From an uncultured Bacillota bacterium (GTDB taxonomy: Bacteria > Bacillota_I > Bacilli_A > Erysipelotrichales > Erysipelotrichaceae), in the NCBI GenBank assembly GCA_937919165.1, contig CALFPO010000026.1, positions 1 to 64,000 of the forward strand: a DNA stretch of 64,000 nt. The letters run 5' to 3'. The notes below the pieces were generated by a model, which was not told where the DNA came from, did not search any database, and was given only the letters and a program-made list of their open reading frames with translations. The position numbers and the translations under genes are program-made. This document shows positions 15,806 to 24,520 of this stretch, one piece after another. The stretch's first letter is position 1. Each line of letters starts with the position of its first letter.

Positions 15806-16816
15806 ATGATAATAACTAAGACCCCTTTCAGGATGTCCTTCTTTGGCGGAGGAACTGACATAAAAGAATTCTATGAGAAAAACGGCGGAGCAGTAATTTC
15901 TTCTACTTTTGATAAGTATGTATATGTGACTGTAAGACATCTTCCAAGATTTTTTGAATACAAGAATCAAGTAACCTATTCCAAGATTGAAAGAACCAAT
16001 AACACTGAAGATATAGAACATCCAATGGTCAGAAATGCAATGAAGCATCTTGATATGCATGAGTTGCTTATCCAATATGATGCCGATCTTCCTGCAAGGT
16101 CGGGTCTTGGAAGCAGCAGTTCTTTTGCTGTGGGTCTGATAAATGCCTTCTATGCCTTAAAGGGAAAGTATGCCGACAAGAGAAAGCTTGCGGATGATGC
16201 AATCTATGTTGAAAGAGAAATGTGCCAGGAATCAGGTGGTCTGCAAGATCAGATTGCTGCTTCATATGGTGGTCTGAACAGAATAGATTTCGATGAGAAT
16301 GGCTATACTGTAACGCCAATAATCATTTCTCCTGAAAGAAAAGAAAAGCTCAATGATAATCTGATGCTGTTCTTTACGGGATTCTCAAGATTCTCTGCCG
16401 ATGTTCAGAAAGATACCAAGAAGAATATCGAGAAGAAGACTGAGATTCTTATGGAAATGAAGAATATGGTTGATGAAGCAGAAAAGATTCTGGAAGATAA
16501 GACAAGAAATCTTAACGACTTTGGTAAGCTGATGGATAAGTCTTGGAAACTCAAAAGGGAAACAGGTTCCAAGATCAGCACAAACGAAATCGATAAGATA
16601 TATGACAAAGCTATTGAGGCTGGTGCCTTAGGTGGAAAGCTGCTTGGTGCTGGCGGTGGCGGATTCATGCTGTTCTATGTGCCTAAAGTTAAACAGAAGA
16701 AGGTCAAGGAAGCATTGAATAATCTACTGTATGTTCCATTCAGATTCGAGAATCAGGGAACACAGATCATATACTACACACCTGAGCAGTTCAGTGTTGA
16801 AGGAGCGATGAAATGA
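15806..16816 (+). CDS. hddA: D-glycero-alpha-D-manno-heptose-7-phosphate kinase
   Basis: This 336-residue GHMP-family kinase phosphorylates heptose 7-phosphate at the anomeric position, giving the 1,7-bisphosphate. Motif 1 is FRMSFFGGGTDIKEFY. Motif 2, the ATP-binding loop, is PARSGLGSSSSFAVG, and motif 3 is GGKLLGAGGGGF, all in order. The GDP-heptose route is implied by HddA (as opposed to HldE of the ADP route). The stop overlaps the following dehydratase by 4 nt. Confidence 0.92.
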   Translation: MIITKTPFRMSFFGGGTDIKEFYEKNGGAVISSTFDKYVYVTVRHLPRFFEYKNQVTYSKIERTNNTEDIEHPMVRNAMKHLDMHELLIQYDADLPARSGLGSSSSFAVGLINAFYALKGKYADKRKLADDAIYVEREMCQESGGLQDQIAASYGGLNRIDFDENGYTVTPIIISPERKEKLNDNLMLFFTGFSRFSADVQKDTKKNIEKKTEILMEMKNMVDEAEKILEDKTRNLNDFGKLMDKSWKLKRETGSKISTNEIDKIYDKAIEAGALGGKLLGAGGGGFMLFYVPKVKQKKVKEALNNLLYVPFRFENQGTQIIYYTPEQFSVEGAMK

Positions 16817-17847
16817 CAAGAGCACTTATTACAGGAATAACCGGAATGGTTGGATCGCATCTATGCGATTTCTTGCTGGAGAATACCGATTGGGATGTAT
16901 ACGGCGTATGCCGTTGGAGAAGTCCGTTGGATAATGTTGAACATCTCTTGGAAAGAGTCAACAACAAAGATAGAGTGTTCTTTGATTATGCCGATCTCAA
17001 TGATGAGATGTCGCTCATAACTGTAATCAAGAAGGTTAAGCCTGATTACGTATTTCATCTGGCGGCTCAGTCATATCCTTTGACAAGCTTCACTGCGCCG
17101 ATTGATACATTGAATACGAATATTTTGGGAACATGCAGATTGCTGGAAGCAATCCATCTTGTTATGGAAGAAGAGAAGGAATACAAGCCTGTAATACATG
17201 TGTGTGCATCAAGCGAAGTATTCGGCAAGATTCCTGCAAGCGAAAAGCCTGCAAACGGCATCAACGAAGAATGCCGTTTCCATCCGGCATCACCTTATGC
17301 AATCTCTAAAGTTGGAACCGATCTGCTTGGAAGATACTATGCTGAAGCATACGGCATGACTGTCATGACGACAAGAATGTTTACCCATACCGGCCCAAGA
17401 CGTGGCGATGTCTTCCATGAGTCAACATTCGCAAAGCAGATTGCAATGATTGAGGCAGGGCTCATTGAACCTAAGGTAATGGTTGGAAATCTTGATTCAC
17501 TTAGAACATATGCCGATGTAAGAGATGCCGTCAGGGCATACTATATGCTTGTTACATGCGATCCTGTTCCTGGTGAATACTACAATATCGGTGGTTCATA
17601 TACATGCACAGTCGGCGATACATTAAGAACTCTGATGTCGTTCTCTGATATGAAGGATAAGATTGAAGTTGTTACCGATCCAGAAAGATTAAGACCGATT
17701 GATGCTGATCTGCAGATCCCTGATTGCACAAAGTTCAAGGCCCATACTGGATGGGAGCCAAACATTCCATATGAGAAGACCATGAAGGATCTTTTGGATT
17801 ACTGGAGAGCAAGAGTAAAGAAAGGCGAAGTATTCTTGACTAGATAA
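16813..17847 (+). CDS. GDP-sugar 4,6-dehydratase (Gmd/DmhA-like)
   Basis: This 344-residue extended SDR resembles GDP-mannose 4,6-dehydratase. It has GITGMVGSHL (8-17) for the cofactor, FHLAAQSY, SSEVFGK and the catalytic PYAISKVG (Tyr/Lys), and a Gmd-like TRMFTHTGPRRGD nucleotide-sugar binding segment. Following GmhA-HddA and the HddC/GmhB fusion, the likely substrate is GDP-D-glycero-D-manno-heptose, giving the 6-deoxy-4-keto sugar (as DmhA in Yersinia and Campylobacter). GDP-mannose is the alternative; no mannose genes are seen in the window. Confidence 0.85.
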   Translation: MTRALITGITGMVGSHLCDFLLENTDWDVYGVCRWRSPLDNVEHLLERVNNKDRVFFDYADLNDEMSLITVIKKVKPDYVFHLAAQSYPLTSFTAPIDTLNTNILGTCRLLEAIHLVMEEEKEYKPVIHVCASSEVFGKIPASEKPANGINEECRFHPASPYAISKVGTDLLGRYYAEAYGMTVMTTRMFTHTGPRRGDVFHESTFAKQIAMIEAGLIEPKVMVGNLDSLRTYADVRDAVRAYYMLVTCDPVPGEYYNIGGSYTCTVGDTLRTLMSFSDMKDKIEVVTDPERLRPIDADLQIPDCTKFKAHTGWEPNIPYEKTMKDLLDYWRARVKKGEVFLTR

Positions 17848-17848
17848 T

Positions 17849-18859
17849 ATGGGAAAGAAACTGATAATACTGTCTGAACAGAAGTCTTATATCAAGAAGT
17901 CTGCAAGTGCTCCTCAGGTCGATGGACAGGAGAGAGGCTTTTTGAAGTATGGAAATGGTGAAGTTGACATCAAATACAAAAGCATCATTTTGAAGAACAT
18001 AAACAGATTCACATCTAAGCTGCATATGCCTCTGTTATGCGATTCGTTTACTAAGAAGAAATATGAGAATTCTGTTTTCATCCATATCTCGGTGAATCTG
18101 AACTATCTCGAAGACAACGTTCATCTATTGAAGGAACTCAAGAAACATGGCAATGAGGTTGCCTTGTACTGCTACGATTGCTGGGAACCTGAATTCGAGG
18201 AATGGAGAAAGGTGATCGATGAAATCAATCCGGATTATCTGTTCTTTGCTTACAAGCTTACGGATGAGTATTATCGCAAAAATGGATACAACAGCTATTG
18301 GGTACCGTTGAGTGCTGATTATGAAGTGTTCAAATATAAAGACAAGCCTAGAACAAGAATGTTCATGCAGATGGGAAGATTCAACAAAGATATCCATTCT
18401 AGCATCCTCAAATATTTAGAGAATCATAATCTTGAGGACAATCGTGATAACTATGCATACCGTCGCGACAGGAATGAGACGCTCTATCCTGAATTGAGCG
18501 ATTTGGTAGATGCCATTAATGAGACAAAATACTTTGTGTGCATTCCAAAGTTCTATGAGAACTTCAAGCGCACCGGAAATGTCAACGACATAATCTGCCG
18601 CTATTTTGAAGGTATGATCTGCAAGACGATGATTATCGGCAAGAAGCCAGAGACCTGGTCAGAACTGATGCCAGAAGATGCAATGATCACTTTTGAAGAT
18701 GATTATTCTGACTTTGATGAGAAGATCGAATTCTTTGAGAAGAATCCCGACAAGTATCAGGAGATTGTTGATAGGAATTATGACTATATTCTTAAGCACC
18801 ATAGTTGGGGCAATAGATTGGAAACTATACTGAAGGCAATCAATGATGGCAAACAATAA
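17849..18859 (+). CDS. Glycosyltransferase, GT-B (group 1 / CgeB-like)
   Basis: This 336-residue soluble protein looks like a single-polypeptide GT-B glycosyltransferase: an N-terminal Rossmann-like part with a DYLFFAYKL segment and a C-terminal part with MFMQMGRFN, then FVCIPKFYENFKRTGN and ICRYFEGM, the family's donor-binding acidic motif region. It ends with a helix that lists residues typical of CgeB/GT1_2 proteins (YDYILKHHSWGNRLE). It probably adds the heptose or a nearby sugar to the lipid-linked oligosaccharide. The donor is not deducible. It overlaps the next gene by 17 nt. Confidence 0.72.
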   Translation: MGKKLIILSEQKSYIKKSASAPQVDGQERGFLKYGNGEVDIKYKSIILKNINRFTSKLHMPLLCDSFTKKKYENSVFIHISVNLNYLEDNVHLLKELKKHGNEVALYCYDCWEPEFEEWRKVIDEINPDYLFFAYKLTDEYYRKNGYNSYWVPLSADYEVFKYKDKPRTRMFMQMGRFNKDIHSSILKYLENHNLEDNRDNYAYRRDRNETLYPELSDLVDAINETKYFVCIPKFYENFKRTGNVNDIICRYFEGMICKTMIIGKKPETWSELMPEDAMITFEDDYSDFDEKIEFFEKNPDKYQEIVDRNYDYILKHHSWGNRLETILKAINDGKQ

Positions 18860-19868
18860 GAAGCTTAATTTGGGGTTATGCATATTGAAGGCCTGGATGG
18901 CTTTGGAAGTGCTTCTGGTTCACAGATGCGACTTTTCTGATTATCCCAATGCAGTCTTTCATTTCTTGAAAATTGTTGGACCAAGAAGTGTTCCGATCTT
19001 TTTCATCATCTCTTTCTATTTTTCTGAAAGCCTGATTGTGAAGAATAATCTGGATAAGTTCAAGTCAAGACTGCTGAGGCTATGGATACCTCAGGTTGGA
19101 TGGGCAATCATATGCTGGCTGGGCTATGTAGTTATTGAGATAGTTTGTATGCATTATCTGCAGCTAAATCTATATGATTTGTTGTTGGCAATTGTTTTTG
19201 GCTGCCGAAATGGTGTCAATCAGACCATGTGGTTCCAGCTTGTAATGATCATCTTAACAGTCTTCTATTTCTATCTGTTTAAGCTATTGGGCGAAAAGAA
19301 GGGCATGATTGCGACATATATCACTTTCGCGATTGCGATCATTCTGCAGGCTACAGGATGGAACTATGATCATCTGTGCAACCTGACTTTTGAACTGAAT
19401 AATACAGTCGGCAACATCTTCCAGATGATGCCTTATGCATGCCTTGGATTATGGTTCAAGCATTTCAACATCTTTGAAAGATTCAAGGATAAGAGAGTCA
19501 TTATCTGTGTTATCTTTACTGTTTTGCTGTTTGTGGGCATTGCCATTCCATATCCTGCATTCAAGGGATTCTTTGAAGGCTTTGACCCAATGCATATGTC
19601 AATCTGTCTATTCATTATTTTTTTGTTCCTTCCATTGGATGATGTTTCAGATAGAACAAGAAACATAATCATGAAGGCTACAAGATATACGCTTGGCGTA
19701 TATGCAGCACATCGTTTGGTTTACAGCTATCTGGACATTATCTATGATCTGCTGAATATCAGTTTTGGCAGCTTCACAAAATGCATCATCACATATCTTG
19801 TATGTTATCTGGTTTCATGGATTATCGATAGGATTCCTAATAAGTACATAAAAGGATTGGTTGACTAG
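18843..19868 (+). CDS. Acyltransferase-3 family membrane protein
   Basis: This 341-residue multi-spanning acyltransferase starts MMANNKKLNLGLCILKAW and has the conserved LLVHRCDF in the first helix and VPIFFIISFYFSE in the next. About ten helices follow, ending YLVSWIIDRIP. Unlike the 13984 copy it has base composition similar to its flanks. It likely O-acylates a glycan residue before export. It overlaps the glycosyltransferase upstream by 17 nt and the flippase downstream (TTG start) by 8 nt. Confidence 0.78.
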   Translation: MMANNKKLNLGLCILKAWMALEVLLVHRCDFSDYPNAVFHFLKIVGPRSVPIFFIISFYFSESLIVKNNLDKFKSRLLRLWIPQVGWAIICWLGYVVIEIVCMHYLQLNLYDLLLAIVFGCRNGVNQTMWFQLVMIILTVFYFYLFKLLGEKKGMIATYITFAIAIILQATGWNYDHLCNLTFELNNTVGNIFQMMPYACLGLWFKHFNIFERFKDKRVIICVIFTVLLFVGIAIPYPAFKGFFEGFDPMHMSICLFIIFLFLPLDDVSDRTRNIIMKATRYTLGVYAAHRLVYSYLDIIYDLLNISFGSFTKCIITYLVCYLVSWIIDRIPNKYIKGLVD

Positions 19869-21402
19869 TTTTGGCATGAAAAAGAATAGAACCAAGAACA
19901 TTGCAATCACAATTGGCATGAGCTTGCTGAGCGAGGGCGTCGCACTCATCTGTGGCCTTGTTTTGCCGAATATGATCCTTACAACATTTGGATCTGCTTA
20001 TAACGGCATCACTCAGTCTATATCCCAATTCATCTCATATATATCTCTCATGAAAGCAGGAATAGGAGGGGCTACTGCTGTAGCTCTTTACAAGCCTTTG
20101 GCTGAGAACGACACAAGAGAGATAAGTGAAGTTCTGGCGTCAACCGAGAAATTCATGAGAAAGATCTCTTTGATTTTCTTGGCTTTCATAATTGGCCTGT
20201 CGATTGTCTATCCGACATTCATCGTCAAGGACTACGATTGGTGGTTTACTGCCTCGCTGATATTTATCATTTCGCTTTCAACTTTTGGGCAATATTATTT
20301 TGGCTTTACCTATCAGACACTGTTGAGTGCCGACCAGAAGGATTACATAACAGCATTGCTGGAAATAACGACAATAGTCTTGAATACCATTGTTGCGGTA
20401 ATCCTGATGAACAACAATTTTTCCTTGCATATCGTCAAGCTTGGAAGTTCGCTGGTCAATCTGATTCCGCCTATCTTCTTGTATATCTATTGTCATAAGA
20501 AATATAAGCTGATAAAGGGAATCAAGCCAAGCGAAGACAAGATTCCGCAGAAGTGGGATGCGGCAGCTCATGAGGTTGCATCGTTCATAAATAACAATAC
20601 GGATGTTGTAATTCTTACTCTGTTCTCTTCAATGACCGAGATTTCCGTATATACCGTATACCATTACGTTATCGCCAATCTCAAGAAGATTGTGACCAGA
20701 TTCACTGTTGGATTCGGAGCTGCGTTCGGTGACATGTATGCCAGAAACGAAATAGAGGCAATGCATAAGAACCTCGGAATCTTCGAATTGCTGATATACT
20801 CATTCACATCGATCCTTTATTCCGTGACCCTTGTGATGATGATACCGTTTGTTTCGATCTATACGATCAAGGTTACTGATGCAAACTACATCAGACCTCT
20901 TTTCTCCTTTTTCCTTGTCATAGGTGGAGTCTTCAACTGCTTTAGAGTTCCATATCGTGCAATAACAATTGCTGCTGGCCATTATAAGCAGACAAGAAAC
21001 GGAGCCATAATGGAAGCCGTAATCAATATAGCCATTTCTGTTACATGTGTTATTCTGTTTGGCCTTATCGGTGTTGCAATCGGCTCTATGTGTGCTATGA
21101 TCTTCAGGACCCTGCAGTATGTTCTTTATTTATCCAAGAACATCATGAATAGAGACGTCGAATACTTCTTGAGGCATGCATTGCTATGCTTTGCAATCAT
21201 GGGCGTTGTTTATGTGGTTGCGCAGCTGTACATTCCTGCATCCATGACTAACTGGTATACTTGGATCGTTTATGCAGCTATTACAACGCTGATAGCTTCG
21301 GCTTTGACGATAGGAACAGATTTTTTGTTCTATAAGGAAGACACCCTGAATTTCCTTAGAAAGATAAAGGGAATTTTCTTCAGAAAGAAAAAGGAAGCAT
21401 AG
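19861..21402 (+). CDS. wzx: Polysaccharide flippase (Wzx, MOP superfamily)
   Basis: This 513-residue protein has 12-14 membrane helices and the MOP-type N-terminus NIAITIGMSLLSEGVALICG. It should flip undecaprenyl-pyrophosphate-linked oligosaccharide across the membrane. TTG 19861 has AAAGGA 5 nt upstream, while ATG 19876 has no nearby Shine-Dalgarno, so TTG is kept; the ATG remains possible. It ends in a basic tail (RKIKGIFFRKKKEA). A second flippase lies at 36302, next to a polymerase, so this one may serve a different repeat unit. Confidence 0.85.
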   Translation: MTSFGMKKNRTKNIAITIGMSLLSEGVALICGLVLPNMILTTFGSAYNGITQSISQFISYISLMKAGIGGATAVALYKPLAENDTREISEVLASTEKFMRKISLIFLAFIIGLSIVYPTFIVKDYDWWFTASLIFIISLSTFGQYYFGFTYQTLLSADQKDYITALLEITTIVLNTIVAVILMNNNFSLHIVKLGSSLVNLIPPIFLYIYCHKKYKLIKGIKPSEDKIPQKWDAAAHEVASFINNNTDVVILTLFSSMTEISVYTVYHYVIANLKKIVTRFTVGFGAAFGDMYARNEIEAMHKNLGIFELLIYSFTSILYSVTLVMMIPFVSIYTIKVTDANYIRPLFSFFLVIGGVFNCFRVPYRAITIAAGHYKQTRNGAIMEAVINIAISVTCVILFGLIGVAIGSMCAMIFRTLQYVLYLSKNIMNRDVEYFLRHALLCFAIMGVVYVVAQLYIPASMTNWYTWIVYAAITTLIASALTIGTDFLFYKEDTLNFLRKIKGIFFRKKKEA

Positions 21403-22191
21403 ATGAAAAGAGTACCTATTGAAGAATGTAGAAAGATTTCCTTGGATATCTTGATAGATGTTGCAGCCTTTTGCGAAGAACATGATATGAGATATTATCT
21501 TTCGGTTGGTACTTTGCTTGGTGCTGTCAGACACAAAGGCTTCATTCCTTGGGATGATGACATAGACATCATGATGCCTAGGCCCGACTATAAGAGATTC
21601 TTGAGCGAATACAACGGCAAGTATAGAGTGCTTAAGCCATCAGCAGGTTTACTTTACTATGCCAAAGTCTATGATCCACATACCATTAAATATGAAGCAG
21701 ATACCGACTACAAGAAGAACAAAGCTATCGGTGTTGATGTGGATATATTTCCATTGGATGGAATAGTCAACGATAAGGAAACAATTGATAAGCTGTATAA
21801 AAAATCTTGCTTCCTGGAGACATTGCTGAGACTGTCGAATCAGCCTATTTTCCTTCGTAAGAATCCAATCAAGGCTATTAATAGAATTATTCCAAGAATC
21901 ATTGGGTCAAAGAACCTGGTGAAGCTAATTGAGAAGAACGCTCAGACATACGATTATGATACAAGCGATTATGTTGTAAGAATGAGATGGTCGCCTAATG
22001 GTTTTACTGGAGCTTTGCCTAAAGCGGTATATGAGAAAGACTATGGCGAATTTGAGGGACATAGATTCTGTATACCTAAAGGCTATGATGAATGGCTGAC
22101 GGCTTTCTTTGGAGACTACATGACATTGCCTCCAGAAGATGATAGAGTGACGCACGATTTCGAGTGCTATAGGATAGACAATGAAGACTAA
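21403..22191 (+). CDS. licD: LicD-family phosphotransferase
   Basis: LicD proteins transfer a phospho-group (phosphocholine, or a sugar- or polyol-phosphate) from a CDP-type donor to a glycan, making a phosphodiester. The 262-residue chain has the nucleotidyltransferase signature SVGTLLGAVRHKGFIPWDDD and IDIMMPRPDY, with metal-binding acidic residues (DDDID). Length is typical. No choline uptake or activation gene (LicA/B/C) lies in the window, so the transferred group is unknown. It starts on the base following the flippase stop and overlaps the next gene by 11 nt. Confidence 0.9.
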   Translation: MKRVPIEECRKISLDILIDVAAFCEEHDMRYYLSVGTLLGAVRHKGFIPWDDDIDIMMPRPDYKRFLSEYNGKYRVLKPSAGLLYYAKVYDPHTIKYEADTDYKKNKAIGVDVDIFPLDGIVNDKETIDKLYKKSCFLETLLRLSNQPIFLRKNPIKAINRIIPRIIGSKNLVKLIEKNAQTYDYDTSDYVVRMRWSPNGFTGALPKAVYEKDYGEFEGHRFCIPKGYDEWLTAFFGDYMTLPPEDDRVTHDFECYRIDNED

Positions 22192-23293
22192 GGTAGTAGA
22201 GTTCATAGGAAGACTGCAAGATGGCGGAGCAGAGACCCTTGTAAAGGACTATGCTTTGTTGCTGGACAAGGATAGATTTGATGTAACTGTATTGTGTGAA
22301 GACTATCGTCCTGAGTCCAACGTATACAAGACACTTGTAGAAAATGATGTCAAGATTGAAGTGATGTATGACTGGTCCTTTTTCTTCAATAAGGTTTTTG
22401 CAAGACTTTTTGGAAAGAAGTATGTTGCGATCTTATTCAAGAAAGCCATCAGAAAACTTCAGCCTGATGTTCTGCATACTCATCTGGAATTGCTGGAGGT
22501 TCTGTATCATGCAAGAGAGAGTCTTGATGGCATCAAACTGTTCTTCACGTGCCACAATCCTCCACAGATGCTTATCGGTGATCAGAGGCCAAAAGAAAGA
22601 GATGCTTGTCGATATCTTATTGAACATAAAGGCTTAAGGCTTATTGCTTTGCATGAAGATATGGCTAAAGAAATTGACGAGATGTTTGGCATAGACAATA
22701 CTGCCGTCATCAGAAACGGCATCAATTTCAGCAGATTCAGAAATATACCGAAATCTAAGGAAGAGATAAGAAAAGAGAATGATATCCCAGAGGATGCCTA
22801 TGTGATAGGGCAGATAGGAAGATTTGCCTATCAGAAGAATCCTGAATTCACGGTAGAAGTATTCAATGAATTATTGAAGATAAACGATAAGGCTCATCTT
22901 GTTCTGATAGGAAGAGGAAGACAAGAGAATGAGCTCAGGAAAATGGTCAGTGATCTTGGAATCGAAGATAGAGTTCATATATTGGTTGGAAGGGATGATG
23001 TCCCTGAACTTCTTAAGGCTATGGATGTATTCATCTTCCCATCAAGATTTGAGGGACTGGGAATCGTTCTGATTGAGGCACAGGTATCTGGCCTTCCATG
23101 CGTAACATCCGACAACATTCCGTTTGAGGCATACCAAAGCAAGAACATAACAAGACTAAGTCTTGATGCTCCAAAGGAAGAATGGATAGAGGCATTATTG
23201 AATCCAAAAGGCAATATCGAAAGATATGGCGATATCAATGACTACGATATGAAAAAAGAGATAAAGAATCTTGAGGATCTTTATCTCCAATAA
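22181..23293 (+). CDS. Glycosyltransferase family 4
   Basis: This 370-residue retaining GT-B glycosyltransferase starts VVEFIGRLQDGGAETLVKDY, the EpsF/GT4 acceptor-side glycine loop. The C-terminal half has IGQIGRFAYQKNPEF, IGRGRQEN and FEGLGIVLIEAQVSGLPCV, which holds the E-x7-E catalytic/nucleotide motif. It acts on the inner membrane face on a lipid-linked glycan. The gene ends on the base before the stop of the inverted ATP-grasp gene, leaving no space for a terminator. Confidence 0.88.
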   Translation: MKTKVVEFIGRLQDGGAETLVKDYALLLDKDRFDVTVLCEDYRPESNVYKTLVENDVKIEVMYDWSFFFNKVFARLFGKKYVAILFKKAIRKLQPDVLHTHLELLEVLYHARESLDGIKLFFTCHNPPQMLIGDQRPKERDACRYLIEHKGLRLIALHEDMAKEIDEMFGIDNTAVIRNGINFSRFRNIPKSKEEIRKENDIPEDAYVIGQIGRFAYQKNPEFTVEVFNELLKINDKAHLVLIGRGRQENELRKMVSDLGIEDRVHILVGRDDVPELLKAMDVFIFPSRFEGLGIVLIEAQVSGLPCVTSDNIPFEAYQSKNITRLSLDAPKEEWIEALLNPKGNIERYGDINDYDMKKEIKNLEDLYLQ

Positions 23294-24424
23294 TTATCTA
23301 AGCTTCTCGTTGTTTCTAACCATCTCGAAGAATGGCTCGAGATCGTTAGGATCATAATAATAATGACATTTGCAATGAAGCATCTGAATGACCCAATCAT
23401 CGACATTCATGCCTCTTTCGACTACTCTTTTCTGATAGTCTACAGGTTCAAGCATGCATGTGAATTCATCGCCGTATACGTGGGCATCTTTAGGTACGCT
23501 TCCATCTGCCATTGATTTTGCCCAAAGGTAAGGCAGATTCATTCCAGCAACAGTGGAAGCATAGCTCCATCCGGAATTGCGGAAGTTGATTTCGCCAAAA
23601 TACATGACATCATCCTGATCGATCAGGAATTCAACTTCAAACAATCCCTCGAAACCGATCTTCTTGAACATGGCTTCAAGCTTGGATTGCATGTCATCGT
23701 TTCTGAAACTTCTGGTTGTAGAATATGGGCTGTAATACCCTTTGATGAGATAGTTGTATGTCGATTCTATCGAAACCATTATTTCGTTTCCGCTATTAAT
23801 GCTGAAGCCTTCTAGAACGTATTCGTTCTTTTTATCTATGTATTTCTGGATCAGGATGCTGTCGCTCTTGATCTTTTCGTATGCAGACTTGAGCTCGTCT
23901 TCGCTTTCACAGATATAAACATCTGACTTCCATCCGCCTTTTGCAGGAGTCAGCCCTTTTGTGATGACTGGATATTCGATATCGGATGGAATGCTTCCTC
24001 TATCGACAACGCAAGATTTCAATATTGGGAATCCGCACTCTTCAGCAAGCTTTAAGATATTGTATTTATCCATGTATTCAGAAATACCATATTGCTTTCC
24101 GGCGTTGAAGAAAATGAATTTTCCTTCAAGTTCGTCGTATTTTCTGTCGAGCAGTTCCTGAGTCTTGTCATCGATTGTGAACAGAAAAGGAAGTTTGCTG
24201 GGGTCACTTTCATTCCCGAATTTGTCCATCAGCAATTCATAGCCTTCATCAGAATTGTCCACAAAATAGCAGTCTGAAACATACTTGCTGGTTGAGGCAA
24301 GTTTAGCCTTTCCCTTGATTGCGATATATATGGGATTTATGCCAGCTTCACCAAGGCTTCTGATAAGACCCAGAGTATTATAGTGTTCAACACCCAAAAC
24401 AATGAATAGATGATCGGTAAGCAT
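23294..24424 (-). CDS. ATP-grasp carboxylate-amine ligase
   Basis: This 376-residue protein has the ATP-grasp fold: an N-terminal Rossmann-like part (LFIVLGVEHYNTLGLIRSL), a central ATP-binding lobe (YPVITKGLTPAKGGWKSD, ILIQKYIDKKNEYVLEGF) and a metal-binding GLFEVEFLIDQDDVMYFGEI. Such enzymes join a carboxylate to an amine or thiol through an acyl phosphate. In a glycan locus it could amidate a uronic or nonulosonic acid with an amino acid, but the substrate is inferred. It is one of two genes on the minus strand, with its own promoter (24461-24466), so it may be regulated apart from the main operon. Confidence 0.8.
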   Translation of the reverse strand: MLTDHLFIVLGVEHYNTLGLIRSLGEAGINPIYIAIKGKAKLASTSKYVSDCYFVDNSDEGYELLMDKFGNESDPSKLPFLFTIDDKTQELLDRKYDELEGKFIFFNAGKQYGISEYMDKYNILKLAEECGFPILKSCVVDRGSIPSDIEYPVITKGLTPAKGGWKSDVYICESEDELKSAYEKIKSDSILIQKYIDKKNEYVLEGFSINSGNEIMVSIESTYNYLIKGYYSPYSTTRSFRNDDMQSKLEAMFKKIGFEGLFEVEFLIDQDDVMYFGEINFRNSGWSYASTVAGMNLPYLWAKSMADGSVPKDAHVYGDEFTCMLEPVDYQKRVVERGMNVDDWVIQMLHCKCHYYYDPNDLEPFFEMVRNNEKLR

Positions 24425-24460
24425 AGACGAACCTCAACTTTCTTGTAAATCGATACATTC

Positions 24461-24466
24461 ATTTTA
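24461..24466 (-). promoter_or_regulatory. -10 box for the ATP-grasp gene
   Basis: On the minus strand TGCTAAAAT gives an extended -10 (TAAAAT). A TTTCTT lies 17 bp upstream as a possible -35. The start codon is 36 nt downstream with GAGG (24432-24435) as ribosome-binding site. It is divergent from the promoter at 24507. Confidence 0.5.
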
Positions 24467-24506
24467 GCATGATAGATAAAAGCAAGAAACATCAGCACTT
24501 AGATGG

Positions 24507-24512
24507 TAAAAT
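24507..24512 (+). promoter_or_regulatory. Extended -10 promoter, leaderless type
   Basis: TGGTAAAAT has a -10 hexamer ending 8 nt before the ATG at 24521. Transcription would begin within a base or so of the start codon. No Shine-Dalgarno is spaced correctly. Confidence 0.5.
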
Positions 24513-24520
24513 ATTAAGGT

